Origin: Ananas comosus
Lineage: Eukaryota; Streptophyta; Magnoliopsida; Poales; Bromeliaceae
Length of the DNA stretch: 64,000 nt
Direction: 5' to 3'
Assembly (NCBI RefSeq): GCF_001540865.1
Contig: NC_033645.1
Location: 1,604,344-1,668,343, forward strand
The notes beneath the pieces are model-generated. The model saw nothing but the letters and a program-made list of their open reading frames with translations. It was not told the origin of the DNA and did no database searches. A program made the translations under genes and the position numbers. Shown here piece by piece: positions 47,468 through 59,338 of this stretch (within the stretch, counting starts at the first letter, position 1; every line of letters begins with the position of its first letter).

Positions 47468-48888
47468 ATGTCCATGGAGCTCGAGCCCATCTCGCCGAGG
47501 TGGTTGTTCCCCTTACTCTGTTTCTTGGTCCTCTGCGTCCCCAAAAGCGCTTCCGGAACCAGCGACGCAGAAGCGCTTCTGGCGCTGAAGGCCTCGCTCG
47601 ACATCTACAACTCCCTCCCATGGCGACGCGAGGACGCTGACTCCCTCTGTTCCTCGTGGAAGGGGGTAAAAGAGTGCTCCGCTAATGGCCGAGTCACGAA
47701 GCTCGTCTTGGAGTATCTCAGCCTCACGGGGGCGCTCAAATCCGAGACCCTAGCTCCTCTCGATCAACTCCGCGTCCTCAGCTTCAAATCCAACGCGCTC
47801 TTCGGCCCCATCCCCGAGCTCTCCCCGTTGCGCAATCTCAAATCCCTTTACCTCAACAACAACCGCTTTAATGGCCGAATCCCCCCAACTCTCGTCGCCC
47901 TCCACCGCATAAAGGTCGTGGATTTCTCCAATAACCTCCTCTCGGGGCCCATTCCCAAAACCCTAGCCTCTCTCCCGCGCCTCTACGCTCTCTTCCTCCA
48001 AAACAACAACCTCACAGGGGAGATCCCTCCCTTCAATCAACAGACCCTTCGTTACTTCAATGTCGCGAGCAACAACCTCTCAGGTACGATCCCCGCTACG
48101 AAAACCCTCGCCCGCTTCGATTTGAGCTCTTTTGACAACAACCCAAATCTCTGCGGCGCCCAAATCCATCGCCCCTGCTCTAAAAACCCCGCCGTTGCGC
48201 CTTCTCCGAGCCCAAATCCCCTCGTCTCCTCCTCGGTCAACTCGTTCCCTCCCCGCGCCGCCTCCCGCGACGGGAGGAGCGAAAAGCGTCGCCGGAGGCG
48301 GCGGCGGAGGCTCATCGCCATTGTCGCGGGCTCCGTTGCGGGGGCTCTCGTGCTCTCCCTCTCGGCATTGGCGCTGCTCGCGTGGGGCTCTCGCAAGACG
48401 AGGAAGATGGCGTCGTCGGCCAATGGAGGGAGAGGGGTCGGGGGCGGGAGCAACAAGGTGACGGAAGGGGGAGGCGAAGGAGGGGGAGGAGGGGGAGGGG
48501 GAGGGGGCNGTGCTATATATATATATATATGTTGTTGTTGTGACTCTTGACCTTAAATTTAAATAAGAAACTAGACTAAGCTAGTGCTAGAAAAAATAGT
48601 ATAAAATTAATAACTTGACCTTGTGTTTTGTTCTAAATGAAAGGTTAAACTCCTAATATTCTGGTTACTTTTGAGGCTAATTTAAGCAGGTTTTTTTTTT
48701 TTTTTTTTTTTTTAATTTTTAATTTTGTTGTTTTTGTACTTCGTTCAAGAACATGGCTGATATACATTCGGGTATAATGTGGGTATTAGTGGGTAAATGC
48801 GATGGGTTCCCTGATAGGAACTGATAAGCCCCAATTTGTTTGAGATTTCAATTAGTTTGTTTGACCCAAAAAATTGCCTCTAAATGCT

Positions 48889-48925
<37 letters not shown>

Positions 48926-51716
48926 CGTATAGGTCCCTTACTTTTTATCGTCTTATATATGAGTCCTAAAATTTCTAAATTGCCCGCCACCCCACCCGCC
49001 CACCTGAAATTTTCGTAAAAGGGCAATGAGATCCCTTACGTTTTTGTGTTGGTTATATTTAATTTTTATTAAATTAAAATAGGTCAATTTGAATAAAAAA
49101 ATTTACTAAATTTACTTTTTTACAGAAGTAAATTAATTTTTTTAGATTTTGATGCTCTCGTTTCGTTTTTCTCAAGTAGTGTTAATTTTAGAAGAGGATT
49201 CAAAAATTTTGAAGCTGAAGCAGCATAAATCAAACTTTTGACGTATTAAAACTTCATTATTTATTAGTTATAAATATCCAAATTGTCAAATTCGGGGTTC
49301 ATTAACATTCTACATAAAAACCAAAAAGAACTTTTCTCAAAACAAAAAAAAAAACCAAAAAGAAAAAAAAAATCAAATTATCGTTTTTTAATAAAAAATT
49401 AGGAGCTGAACCTTCTAAAAAGCTAACATTTCACCTACCTTAATTTATCGCTCACAAAACACAGTAAGAGGGCGACCTTCGGAATATTAAATATAGCAAG
49501 GGGTTTTATAAAAAAATATATGTCGTCGTTTTACTAGCTCCGTGCACGGAGGAATTCTACACTATCACACTTGCACAACGTCATCAATTAACAAGCCAAT
49601 CAAATTCATTTTTTTCAAATAAAAGTACATTAAAAATATTTTTTTACAATTATGATGAGACATATTTTTAAAAAGAGAAATTTGATTGGTTTGTTACGCC
49701 ATGTCACCTATATACCTGTTGCATTTTAGAATTTTTTCCGTGCGCCGGAATTTACCACGTTGGACGGGCCCGCTTCACTTGCCAGCGTGGCAAACCGTGA
49801 TATATAACACGGTAAATACTGAATTCAAAAAAAAAAAAAACAATTCTCTCGATGAGCGCGCCATAACGCGATACCTGTAATACTAATCATAAAATATTTA
49901 GTGTGCAGAATTTTTCAACTCACGATATAATCGCATCAATAATTTACTATTGACACGAAGAGTACAAACTACAGAAACTGTGTTGCCACCAAATACAGAT
50001 AATCGACAGATAAAAACATTCAAATTTGTGCCCAACATTTCAAACGAATCTAGTCATTTTTTTTTGTCAGTGGCTGGTGGCTAGATTTACTGTACGAGTG
50101 TGTTATTAGTAACATATTAATATCATTATGTTTCCTTTATCTATATGCTTATTTTTTTTTTTTCCTTTACAATTATTTGTACTATATATTTTTTAAAATC
50201 TTTTTATGTTAAAATTGCTACTTTGACCGAGGTGTGTACGCGGTCAAAAAAGAAGTAGCCTGTGGTGTGTCCCTGTCCATGTGTTTCCAGGGGAATCCTC
50301 GCTAGAAACAACGTGCTCGTGAGAAGGGATAATTTGTACCGTAGCACTCGATCGGCGCGTCGCTGAGCTCGTTTTCACTGTAAACAGTTGCTTATCACGG
50401 TGCAGTAGTGTTGTTTCTGATCGTCCCAGGCTTTAATTTGCGTTTCGGTGGCTCGTGAGATTCGTATGATAGTAAAATATTCAATTAACTTTATGTTCAG
50501 ATTTTTAGAAAAAGAAGAATTAAAATGGATGAAACAATCGATGAATTTAGTAGATTGATTGATAACTATTGATTCATTTTTGTTTCTGTTTTCTTTTTAT
50601 TTATTGATGTGCCTGTTTTTTTTTTTTTTTTTTCAAAAAAAGAAAAAAATAATGTTTCCGTGCTGGCAGGTTCGCGGCCCTCGGGGAGCGGGAAGCCCCT
50701 GCATTGGACGTCGTGCCTGAAGATCGCGGAGGACGTCGCGACGGGGCTCCTATTCCTGCACCAGCAGTCGCCTCCGGCGGCCCACGGCAACCTCAAGTCC
50801 TCGAACGTCCTCCTCGGCGCCGACTTCGAGTCCTGCCTCACCGACTACTGCCTCGTACCCTCCTTCCTCCCCGCCACTGCCGCCGACTCCTACCTCGACA
50901 ATACCGCCACCGCCGCCGCCGCCTCTGGTCCCTCTTCCGCCGCATCCCTCTTCTACCGCGCTCCCGAGACCCGCCGCCCCAATTCCAGCTCCTCCTTTAC
51001 CCCCACCGCCGATATCTATAGCTTCGGAGTTCTCCTCCTCGAGCTCTTGACAGGTGTGGAGATAATCATCTTATTAGAAAAGTTTCAGCGGCTAGAGAAC
51101 GGTATTTAATTATTTGGGCGGGCTCTCTCTTCAGGTGTACAAATAACCGCCGAGTAACCGCTATCGGTAGAAATGAATATTATAACCTTTGGAAGGGCTC
51201 AAACATCCAGCGCGTAGAAATTTCTTGCGCATGGAGCTACAGAAAATTTGTGCCCTCTCATGCAACATGTTCTGATCGCGAGCCCAACACGAAGATTTGA
51301 AATAAATTAGAGAATAACTAAGCTTGAAAAGATTTGGATATTGTGTGAAATAACCGTTTTTTATAACTGCAGGCAAGACGCCCTTTCAAGATTTGGTAGA
51401 GGAGCACGGCGCCGACATCCCCAAGTGGGTCCGGTCGGTCCGCGAGGAGGAGACAGAATCCGGTGACGACCAGGCGGCGGCAGCAGCAGCCGAGGAGAAG
51501 GTAGGGGCATTGCTGAGCATCGCGGTGGCGTGCGTAGCGGTGGATCCGGAGAAAAGGCCAGCCACAAAGGAGGTGCTGAGGATGATACGGGAGGCGCGGG
51601 CGGAGTCGATGGCGGTGTCGTCGAACAGCAGCGACCGTTCGCCCGGCAGGTGGTCGGACACGGTGCAGAGCTTGCCGAGGGAGCAGGGATCGGAGAGTTT
51701 CGCCGGGAGAGATTGA
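47468..51716 (+). CDS. Inactive-type LRR receptor-like kinase; kinase N-lobe missing at an N
   Basis: Visible parts: exon 1 from 47468 to about 48509, then 50670-51053 and 51373-51716 with GT-AG junctions. The start ([12 protein letters not shown]; a second ATG at 47474) precedes a signal peptide ending near KSASG. Then come an LRR cap ([24 protein letters not shown]), about five LRRs, [13 protein letters not shown], a basic stretch, a transmembrane helix ([21 protein letters not shown]) and a glycine-rich juxtamembrane run. The C-lobe reads [11 protein letters not shown] in place of HRD and TDYC in place of DFG, with RAPE kept, so it is a pseudokinase like Arabidopsis At1g60630-type proteins. 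The segment for the P-loop, catalytic Lys and hinge (about 190 codons) is absent; the N at 48510 and a (TA)n tract lie exactly there. An in-frame ATG at 47300 is rejected because it buries the signal peptide. Confidence 0.82.
48471..48509. repeat. (GGGGGA)n G-rich run at the broken exon
   Basis: A run of G with single A residues, coding for Glu then poly-Gly in the pseudokinase frame, ended by N at 48510. It is a G-quadruplex candidate and a likely cause of sequencing failure. Confidence 0.85.
48511..50669. other. Gap-adjacent and intron sequence of the pseudokinase gene
   Basis: It begins with (TA)n and (GTT)n directly after the N, then has T tracts at 48690-48711 and 48891-48922 and is AT-rich throughout. 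No kinase N-lobe coding sequence was found on either strand. The last part is the intron ending in CTGGCAG at 50669. Confidence 0.5.
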
Positions 51717-52845
51717 TCGACGGGGAGGTCATTTTAAACTTTCTCTTCGATCGAAATTTCGCTTTTGAATTGTAGAAAATGGTGTGTAAATGTTTGCGAT
51801 TTAGAAGAAGAAGAATTAGCTGCTAGGTTGAATGAAAAATTTTCATTTTAAATCTTTAATTCAAATTGAAACAATATTTTCTACTTCCCTCAGATTTCGG
51901 TCACTTGCATGAAAATTAACACACTCCAATAATAGGAGTATCATAAGATTGATAGATATTCAGGGGCTTTTTGTAAATTGGTTAACCTAATTCATTAAAT
52001 GTTTTATTTAATTTCTGAAAAGGACATTGAACAGCTACTAACTTAACCCAGCTTCACCCAGAAGATGCTTGTGAACAAGTAGCTTTTTAGGCAGCATTAC
52101 TAACTTAGAAAGCAAAAGGAAAATTTGCCAAATTAGAAAGCACTTTTTAGATGCAAACACAAAAGGATGAAGCAACCACTTAACTCACATTATTGGTACT
52201 CACAATCTTATCATGTATATGTTTTTTTTTTTTCTTTTTTGAATTTGTCATATCACTGTATTCATATCTCTGTATTGCAATTTGCATTCCATATTCATAT
52301 ATCTGCTTCGTAGAGCAAGAATTACTGATTGAAAGCCATTAAGAAACATAATTAAGGTCTCTCAATACAGAGCCTCCATTTTTTCGTGAGGTTATAAATG
52401 CATGAAAAAGCATGCATTGAAATAGAACCTTTTTTGTTTTTTTTTTTTTTTATTTTTGCTGAGCTGCTCTGCATGCTTCTATTTCAATCACTGCTGTTTT
52501 ATTGTTTAAAATTTGCCTAATTAATTCCAACTGATCAGTAGGTATCCAGCATTTGATCTCAGCTTATTTAGGATGCATTTTGAGCAAAATAAAACAATGT
52601 TAATGAGAAGAAAATCTGAGGAAGAAAATATTGACTAGGCTACGTAGTTCTCTTCTTCAACTCAAAAACTAACATAAAACAAAACATTACAATGGATAAC
52701 ATGGCAAATTATTACAAGATACATGTGGTGCAGCTGTGGTGACAAATTTCATGCAGAATTAAAACAAGAAACACACACAAAATAAGCAGGAAATAAGAAA
52801 GCAGTAAGATAACATAAATACCTTAGGTGCCATTAGCTTACTCCT
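51717..52845. other. Spacer between convergent genes
   Basis: About 1.1 kb between the pseudokinase stop and the receptor-like protein stop; the genes converge. It should hold both 3' untranslated regions. T tracts at 52219-52240 and 52431-52453. No gene recognised. Confidence 0.35.
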
Positions 52846-55779
52846 TCAAGAAAGTGGCTTTTGTCCAGCAATTTTTCCTTTCAGCCTCCTCCAACTTAAT
52901 ACTACCATCACGTATATGTCATCGAATAATTTATCAGTCATCTGAAAATAAGCAATCCTCCACGATCTTCGGAATAAGAAAGCAATGTACACACCCCATA
53001 ATCCTGTCGCAAATCCTGTTCCCATTCCAAGATATAACCATATTGTCTCATGAGTTCCGTTGTTGTCGTCTCTTTGAGGATAAGGGTTTGTATCATCTTT
53101 GGAACAGTTGTTTTTGGTAGGAGGTCCACAAAGATAATAATTGCCAATGTATATTGACGGATCGTTAAGTCGGTCCAATTGACTCCCAGTTGGAATCCAC
53201 CCAGATAAGTTGTTGTAAGATAGATTCAAGCTGCTCAAGAAGGTCAAATCCGATAAGCTTTGCGGAATAGCGCCTGAAAGCTCATTCAGCGAGAGGTCAA
53301 GAGATTCCAAGTTAAGCATGTCGCCTATGTTTTTCGGTATCCATCCCGTCAAATGGTTTCTTGATAAGTTCAAACTCTGCAACATGCGAAGTGCGACTAT
53401 TTCTTCTGGGATTTGCCCACTCAAATTGTTTCCTGAGATATCGATAGTCTTGACAAGATAGAGGATGGTAGAGTACCGAAATTCATTCCTTTTCATTACA
53501 AGAAGTAAATTATCCATAAAGTTGAATAAAATATCCGAGATTAGGTTAATCTTATATTCGTCTGGATTATAATTGTTTGCCGATGGATGAATCATAGCAC
53601 TAAAATTACCAAAAGAATGTGGTACCGGTCCCGACAGATTGTTAGCCGCAAGATCCAAGACATGGAGGTATGGCAGTTGTGCCAACACTTCTGGAATGTC
53701 GCCGGAAAACATATTTGATCGCAACTGCAGAACTACTAGATTCTGCAGGTTCTCACCCATCCATGTTGGAATTTTTCCTGACAATTTATTTCTGCTAAGA
53801 TCAACAAAAGTCAGATGCTTGCAGTGCTGCAAATTCGCAGGGAGTTGCCCGTGGAAGCGATTATCGTTGAGATGTAACGATTTAAGCGAGCTCAACAAGC
53901 CAATGGATGCTGGAATTTTTCCGGTAAGGTTATTGTTTGACAGATCCAAAATTTGGAGGGACGAATTTTGCCAACACCGAGGTAGTTCTCCGGATAAAGA
54001 GTTGTTCGATGTATTCAGAATTTTTAGAGAATCCAATTCACACATGTATGATGGGATACTGCCATTAAACTTATTGCTTGACAAAAATAAAAAGCCTAAC
54101 TGTGAAATATTCAAGGATAGTGGAAGCGGTCCGGAAAGAGAATTTTCAGAGAGGTCTAACATGTGCAGACTCTTTGGCAGAGATGGTATCAGACCTTCGA
54201 ATCTGTTGGACTTCAAAACAAGAATCTCTAGATCTTTGAATTGCAAAAATACTGGCAATTGGCCTACAAGTTGATTATAAGAGAGATCTATCGTAACTAG
54301 TGACAAATTCCACAACCATTCAGGCACGGTGCCCGCGATGCTTGTGTTCGATAAATCCAAATAGAAAAGTAGCGTCTGCCCCCGGAGCCATGCCGGAAAC
54401 TGCGAGCCAACCAGTTTACAGGAACCTAAATTAAGAACCAGAAGCTGAAATGGAGGGACCCAGTTGTCACCCACGTTGACGATTAGAGAATTGGAGGAGA
54501 GTAAAATTCCCACTAAACTTGATAGGCTAGCGAGATGAGCTTCGGATACGACACCGTGCAAGGAGTTAAAAGAAAGGTCCAACCAAACTAAGTTCGAAAG
54601 GTTCCGAATTCCAAAAGGAATAGGTCCAACTAGTGAGTTGTTACTTAGATCAACGTAGCGCACATTCTCCAGCTGCTCTAGCCAGCCGGTTAAATTCCCG
54701 TGAAGCTCGTTATTGCCCAAATCCAACATGTCGAGGCTCTTCCACGAGCAGCGCAGCGTCCCTACCACCTCTGCAATATCTCCGTCCATGCTAAGAGAGT
54801 TCAGGTCTACAACTTGTAAATTACACAAGTTTCCAAGCGATTCAGGTACGGTACCGTCAAAATAATTTTCTCCTAGGTACAAGCTGCTAAGAGAAGTCAA
54901 GTTTCCGAGTGCGTCGGGGATCTTTCCATAAAATCCACCGTTTTCTAGATCAAGATAGGAAAGGTTGGTAAGGTTCCACAACCATGTCGGTAAGGCGACA
55001 TTGAAGGGGCCATTTTCTCTGAGTTTAAGGATTCTCAGAGATGTAAAGTTGACATAAGACAGAGAGTTTGGAATGCTGCTTAGACTACAATCTTCCAAAG
55101 ACAACTCTGTAATGTACTTCAGCTTATTAACTTCTTGCAACCAATCAGCAGCACTAGACAGATCCATATAGCTCATGGCGAGGTATCGGAGAGAAGATAA
55201 ATGAGAAAGCCACGAAAGGTCGCGAGTGCTGGGGCCACTTGGAAAAGCGTTTTCTAAGCCAAGAGCGTGGAGACGAGTGAGATTGCCTAGCCAAGGAGGT
55301 GCTACACCTATGAAGAATGACCCGGAGAGATCGAGAAAGCGAAGGTTGAAGAGATTTCCAAGTTGCTGAGGTACTCTGCCGCCAAAGCCAGAATTNTAGG
55401 AGAGATCGAGATGCGTCAAATTTTTAAATGAACCGACGAATTCCGGGACGGTGCTTCCAGAGAAAACGTTCGAGCTAAGATCGAGGTGAACTAAATGATG
55501 TAAAACAGCCAAGGAAGGACTAACCTCACCGAGCGGATCGTACAGCCATGAATTTCGCAGGCTGAGCTTCACGACGTGCCCGGTGTTGCTGTTGCAGACT
55601 ACTCCCCTCCAACCAATACAACAATCCTGACCTGCCCATGAAGACAAGCTCTCCTCCGTGTCGATAACATCGGCTTTGAAGGCGAGGAGCGCGCTCCTTT
55701 CGATCTCGAAGCACCCACTTGTTAGGGTGGCTTGACAGCCTAAAAGCCATAGTGTGAGTAGAAGAAGCAAACGGTGCAT
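52846..55779 (-). CDS. LRR receptor-like protein (EIX2-like), full length
   Basis: A single intronless frame of 977 residues. Start MHRLLLLLTLWLLGC is a signal peptide; the LRR cap reads CFEIERSALLAFKADVID and WAGQDCCIGWRGVVC. Roughly 28-30 LRRs follow with many N-glycosylation sites (NLS, NNS, NFS). A non-LRR island precedes the last repeats (about FSAMIHPSANNYNPDEYKIN to YSTILYLVKTIDISGNNL). The C-terminus has an acidic stretch, a transmembrane helix with small-residue spacing (GMGTGFATGLWGVYIAFLF) and a short basic tail without kinase. Proteins of this kind pair with SOBIR1 through such GxxxG-like helices and detect microbial or apoplastic molecules; the ligand here is unknown. An N at 55396 hides one base of the Tyr-type codon in LDLSxNSGFGG; a stop is possible in principle but unlikely. 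Confidence 0.9.
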   Translation of the reverse strand: MHRLLLLLTLWLLGCQATLTSGCFEIERSALLAFKADVIDTEESLSSWAGQDCCIGWRGVVCNSNTGHVVKLSLRNSWLYDPLGEVSPSLAVLHHLVHLDLSSNVFSGSTVPEFVGSFKNLTHLDLSXNSGFGGRVPQQLGNLFNLRFLDLSGSFFIGVAPPWLGNLTRLHALGLENAFPSGPSTRDLSWLSHLSSLRYLAMSYMDLSSAADWLQEVNKLKYITELSLEDCSLSSIPNSLSYVNFTSLRILKLRENGPFNVALPTWLWNLTNLSYLDLENGGFYGKIPDALGNLTSLSSLYLGENYFDGTVPESLGNLCNLQVVDLNSLSMDGDIAEVVGTLRCSWKSLDMLDLGNNELHGNLTGWLEQLENVRYVDLSNNSLVGPIPFGIRNLSNLVWLDLSFNSLHGVVSEAHLASLSSLVGILLSSNSLIVNVGDNWVPPFQLLVLNLGSCKLVGSQFPAWLRGQTLLFYLDLSNTSIAGTVPEWLWNLSLVTIDLSYNQLVGQLPVFLQFKDLEILVLKSNRFEGLIPSLPKSLHMLDLSENSLSGPLPLSLNISQLGFLFLSSNKFNGSIPSYMCELDSLKILNTSNNSLSGELPRCWQNSSLQILDLSNNNLTGKIPASIGLLSSLKSLHLNDNRFHGQLPANLQHCKHLTFVDLSRNKLSGKIPTWMGENLQNLVVLQLRSNMFSGDIPEVLAQLPYLHVLDLAANNLSGPVPHSFGNFSAMIHPSANNYNPDEYKINLISDILFNFMDNLLLVMKRNEFRYSTILYLVKTIDISGNNLSGQIPEEIVALRMLQSLNLSRNHLTGWIPKNIGDMLNLESLDLSLNELSGAIPQSLSDLTFLSSLNLSYNNLSGWIPTGSQLDRLNDPSIYIGNYYLCGPPTKNNCSKDDTNPYPQRDDNNGTHETIWLYLGMGTGFATGLWGVYIAFLFRRSWRIAYFQMTDKLFDDIYVMVVLSWRRLKGKIAGQKPLS

Positions 55780-56085
55780 GGCTGTGGTAGTCCTTGTTAC
55801 AACTTACAAGTGCGTTTGCTTGCTCACTGAGTTATTTACACTTGCATCTTGTACCAGTATACATACATATACATAAACACACGCACACACACGCGCGCGC
55901 ACACACACACACACGCACAAATGCTTGTGTCTAGCTACTTCACTACACCCCCTAATTAGAAGCCTTTAAATTCGTGCTGATTAATTTGAAAGCATGTGTG
56001 TACATGAAATTCATGTTCCATACTTAGTCAAATTCCGGCCGCAAAAGGCCCGAGAATGTGTGATGCTCCGAATATATATATATAN
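55780..56085. promoter_or_regulatory. Upstream region of the receptor-like protein gene
   Basis: It has a (CA)n tract at 55877-55918 within the first 140 bp upstream of the start. A fold-back MITE half-copy starts at 56086, so the native promoter is short or the MITE lies within it. No TATA box assigned. Confidence 0.35.
55872..55918. repeat. (CA)n/(CG) interrupted microsatellite
   Basis: Alternating CA with CG interruptions, a purine-pyrimidine alternation of the kind that can adopt Z-DNA, about 100-140 bp upstream of the receptor-like protein start. Confidence 0.85.
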
Positions 56086-56207
56086 CTAGGTACTCCAAAT
56101 ACTCTAGATCAAGTTTAACAGAGCCGATCGACGATTCGAAAGTCGTAACATCGAAAACGAGCTGGAAGCACGGAAGGCTCCGTGCTTCCGATAGCATAGT
56201 AGCCTCA

Positions 56208-56212
<5 letters not shown>
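56086..56212. mobile_element. Half copy of fold-back MITE family 1
   Basis: The sequence from CCAAATACTCTAGATCAA to GTGCTTCCGATAGCAT matches the right arm of the element at 612-1139. It lies between an N at 56085 next to (TA)n and a longer (TA)n at 56212-56241. The missing left arm may be lost at the N. Confidence 0.65.
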
Positions 56213-56241
<29 letters not shown>

Positions 56242-56245
<4 letters not shown>

Positions 56246-56686
56246 TATAGAAGGGGCAAAAGATTAAAGACCCGAAGGTCAATAATGAAATGAAATAATT
56301 TTTGAGTAAACATGAAATGAAATAATTATTCTCTACACTGAGCATCCTTTTATATTAATGATATGAAATATCTATTATTTTTTAAAAGTTTACGCTGTAA
56401 TAAAAGAACAAATTTTTAGTATTTTATATTTACGATCTCATGTTTTGATATTATATTAATAAAAAAAAAGTATAATTATACAAATCACCCTGCACTTTTT
56501 CACTTATTTCAAATATCTTTTTAAATAAAAAATTTAAACAATATTAACTGTGCATTCTAGTTTAATTTGTCTCAAATACTTCCCTCCCCTAAAATTTTTT
56601 ATTTATTTTAACGGTGGTGTGTTGATAGCACATTTTCAAGCCCATTCAATCCCTTTCAAACCCACCTTTTAGTACCGAGACTCAAT
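56242..56686. other. Intergenic AT-rich DNA
   Basis: No gene, RNA or complete transposon recognised. Confidence 0.3.
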
Positions 56687-56942
56687 GGCAGCGTTTGGTT
56701 AGGGGATAGGAGTAGATATAGACCCTTATCCCCCCTTTATATCCAAACGCTAATTTTTTATTCGAGAATAGTAATTCTCGGTTATTCCCACCAACACTTC
56801 AGTTTCTATATAAAACTATCTAAAATTGTTCTTATTTCCGGGAACAACCTAATTTTCATCTAAATATTATTTTTCTTATCCCCATACTTGTACCTATTCC
56901 TGTAATAGTCAGTTCTCGCTTATATCCGAACCAAACGCTACC
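56687..56942. mobile_element. Small Harbinger-like MITE, 256 bp
   Basis: Inverted termini GGCAGCGTTTGGTTAGGGGATA and, in reverse complement, GGTAGCGTTTGGTTCGGATATA share GTAGCGTTTGGTT style ends. The 3-bp AAT flanks both sides (56684-56686, 56943-56945). The style of the ends matches the autonomous element at 13264-21477, whose transposase could in principle mobilise it; that is inference. Confidence 0.65.
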
Positions 56943-56945
56943 AAT

Positions 56946-57784
56946 AGCAATCACGAAAAAACATTCACATGAGAAATTCTCTTCATCTCGTACGAGAATT
57001 CGAATGTTTTTAATGTCAAGTCACCTTCCGCGTATCACATCCATTAATATTTCCGTAAAAAGTTAATGAAATTTGGCAATTTTTTTTATAATTTGCCAAA
57101 AAAAATTTCATAACTTCTTTCTTGCCTATCATAGAGGGAAGTTACACTTTATATGCAGCAGATCTAAATTTGTACCAAAGAGTAAATAAAAGAAATGAAT
57201 TTTAATCCAAAACCTAATAAAACATCACAACAATTTGGACTCTATATATAAACAACGTGAGTCACACTAATATGGGCCCAACACATAATGCATATAATAA
57301 ACAATAATTTTTTGAAAGACCCATACTAATACTCTGTGCAAAAAAGCAAAAGTAAAGGCCCCAGTCAATTCTCTGTATGACAAAGAAAAGAGTTAAAACT
57401 TTTATTAGTGGAGGACTCCCAAGTCACAAGGCCTAATTAACGATTTTAAAAATTAAAAAAGGGACAAAAAAACTTTGATTTTCTTTTCCTTTTGGATGAA
57501 GGGAAATTTTATTTGTACACCCTAAAAACGACTACATATCTTACACCCTTCAATCTAGGATTGATAGAAACCTAAATAGTTTTTAATAAAAAAAAAATTT
57601 AGTGTGACAAGTGAAAAATTGATGGTTCTTGGATAGAAAAAGTGCATGTAAGATGTACTTCTCTTCTTGAGGTGCACCAGTTGTTTTGCTTCTAGATAAA
57701 TAACACTTTTGGTTTTCAAATTATAAAACTCGTGACACTTTGGTTTTCAAGCTTTAATTTGCAAGTTCAATATAATAAATTCAT
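56946..57784. other. Intergenic AT-rich DNA
   Basis: No gene recognised. The phrase AATAACACTTTTGGTTTTCA near 57700 resembles a common small MITE end, but no partner was found. Confidence 0.3.
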
Positions 57785-59262
57785 ATAAAAAAAGATGATA
57801 AAAAAATAGTTTGATACTATTAATCTTAAATAAAGTATTATATTAGAAGAAAGAGATTTCAGTAGGCTATAGATTTGACTAGCTAAGAGCTTTTTTGACA
57901 ATGAAAGGCGTCAACAGCTTCAAGTGGACTCACTATCATTCTAACCGGACTCCACTTGGCGGATCGGGACGGACTCCATTTACTTGGCGGATCGGGATGG
58001 ATTCGAGATGAGTTATATTTTTCTATATTTTTGTTCTCACTTACTATCCTATTCAGGGTGGAAGCTCCACTAATCCAGATCCATTTGCATCCCTACCTAT
58101 ACACTGCAGTTAAGAGCGTATATTATACATCTCAACCCATAGGTTGAGTTATATATTAGCCATCTTTGTAAGTTTCTTATAAGCTTCTTTGCTTAATGAA
58201 ACTTATCAGTCTAAGCCCTTGTGACTTTGTCAATCCAACATAAAAAATTGGAAGTAAAAAAAAAAAACCAACCCACCCGGCGGGTGGGATGAATTAGTCA
58301 GTCACATCAGTTCCACCCATTCGATGAATGGAAATATATGATATACACTTTGCGAAATAAACTAGTAATATGAGTTCGGCTATTGTATTATCAATAGTAC
58401 TAAGTTTTTGATGCTATCGAGTTTTTTGCCGTTAGATCTACTCTTTGATTATTTCTACTCGTTAGATTATATTATTCAACCAACCACCTACTCAACCCTA
58501 GAGAACTATTATCAGTATATGATAAAAAAAAAGATGATAAAAAAATAGTTTGATACTATTAATCTTAAATAAAGTATTATATTAGAAGAAAGAGATTTCA
58601 GTAGTCTATAGATTTGACTAGCTAAGAGCTTTTTTGACAATGAAAGGTGTCAACAGCTTCAAGTGGACTCACTATCATTCTAACCGGACTCCACTTGCTT
58701 GGCGGATCGGGACGGACTCCATTTACTTGGCGGATCGGGACTGATTCGAGATGAGTTATATTTTTCTATATCTTTGTTCTCACTTACTATCCTATTCGGG
58801 GTGGAAGCTCCACTAATCCAGATCCATTTGCATCCCTACTCAGATGCCTACCTATACACTGCAGTTAAGAGCGTATATTATACATCTCAACCCATAGGTT
58901 GAGTTATTAGCCCTCTCTGTAAGTTTCTTATAAGCTTCTTTGCTTAATGAAACTTATCAGTTTAAGCCCTTGTGACTTTGTCAATCCAACATAAAAAATT
59001 AGAAAAAAAAAAAACCAACCCACCCAGCGGGTGGGATGAATTAGTCAGTCGCATCAGTTCCACCCATTCGATGAATGGAAATATATGATATACACTTTGC
59101 GAAATATACTAGTAGTATGAGTTCGGCTATTGTATTATCAATAGTACTAAGTTTTTGATACTATCGAGTTTTTTGCCGTTATGTTTACTCTTTGATTATT
59201 TTTACTCGTTAGATTATACTATTCAACCAACCACCTACTCAACCCTAGAGAATTACTATCAG
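57785..59262. repeat. Tandem duplication, two units of about 739 bp
   Basis: Unit 1 (57785-58523) and unit 2 (58524-59262) match along their length with few differences, from AGATGATAAAAAAATAGTTT to CCTACTCAACCCTAGAGAA. Each unit contains the right end of an Ac/Ds-like MITE (AGATCCATTTGCATCCCTA), a doubled CGGATCGGGA motif, and an arm of the fold-back family also seen at 48-125. No gene. The copies differ by small insertions (for example TCAGATGCC in unit 2 only). Confidence 0.85.
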
Positions 59263-59338
59263 TTTAACCGCACATCCTGTCATCCTATGGCCAAAAATAC
59301 GATAGCACTAAGCGCTTGATACTATTGATAGTATAATA

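Noticed and set aside
53639..54274. 211-codon plus-strand frame
   Set aside because: It is antisense to the receptor-like protein LRRs.
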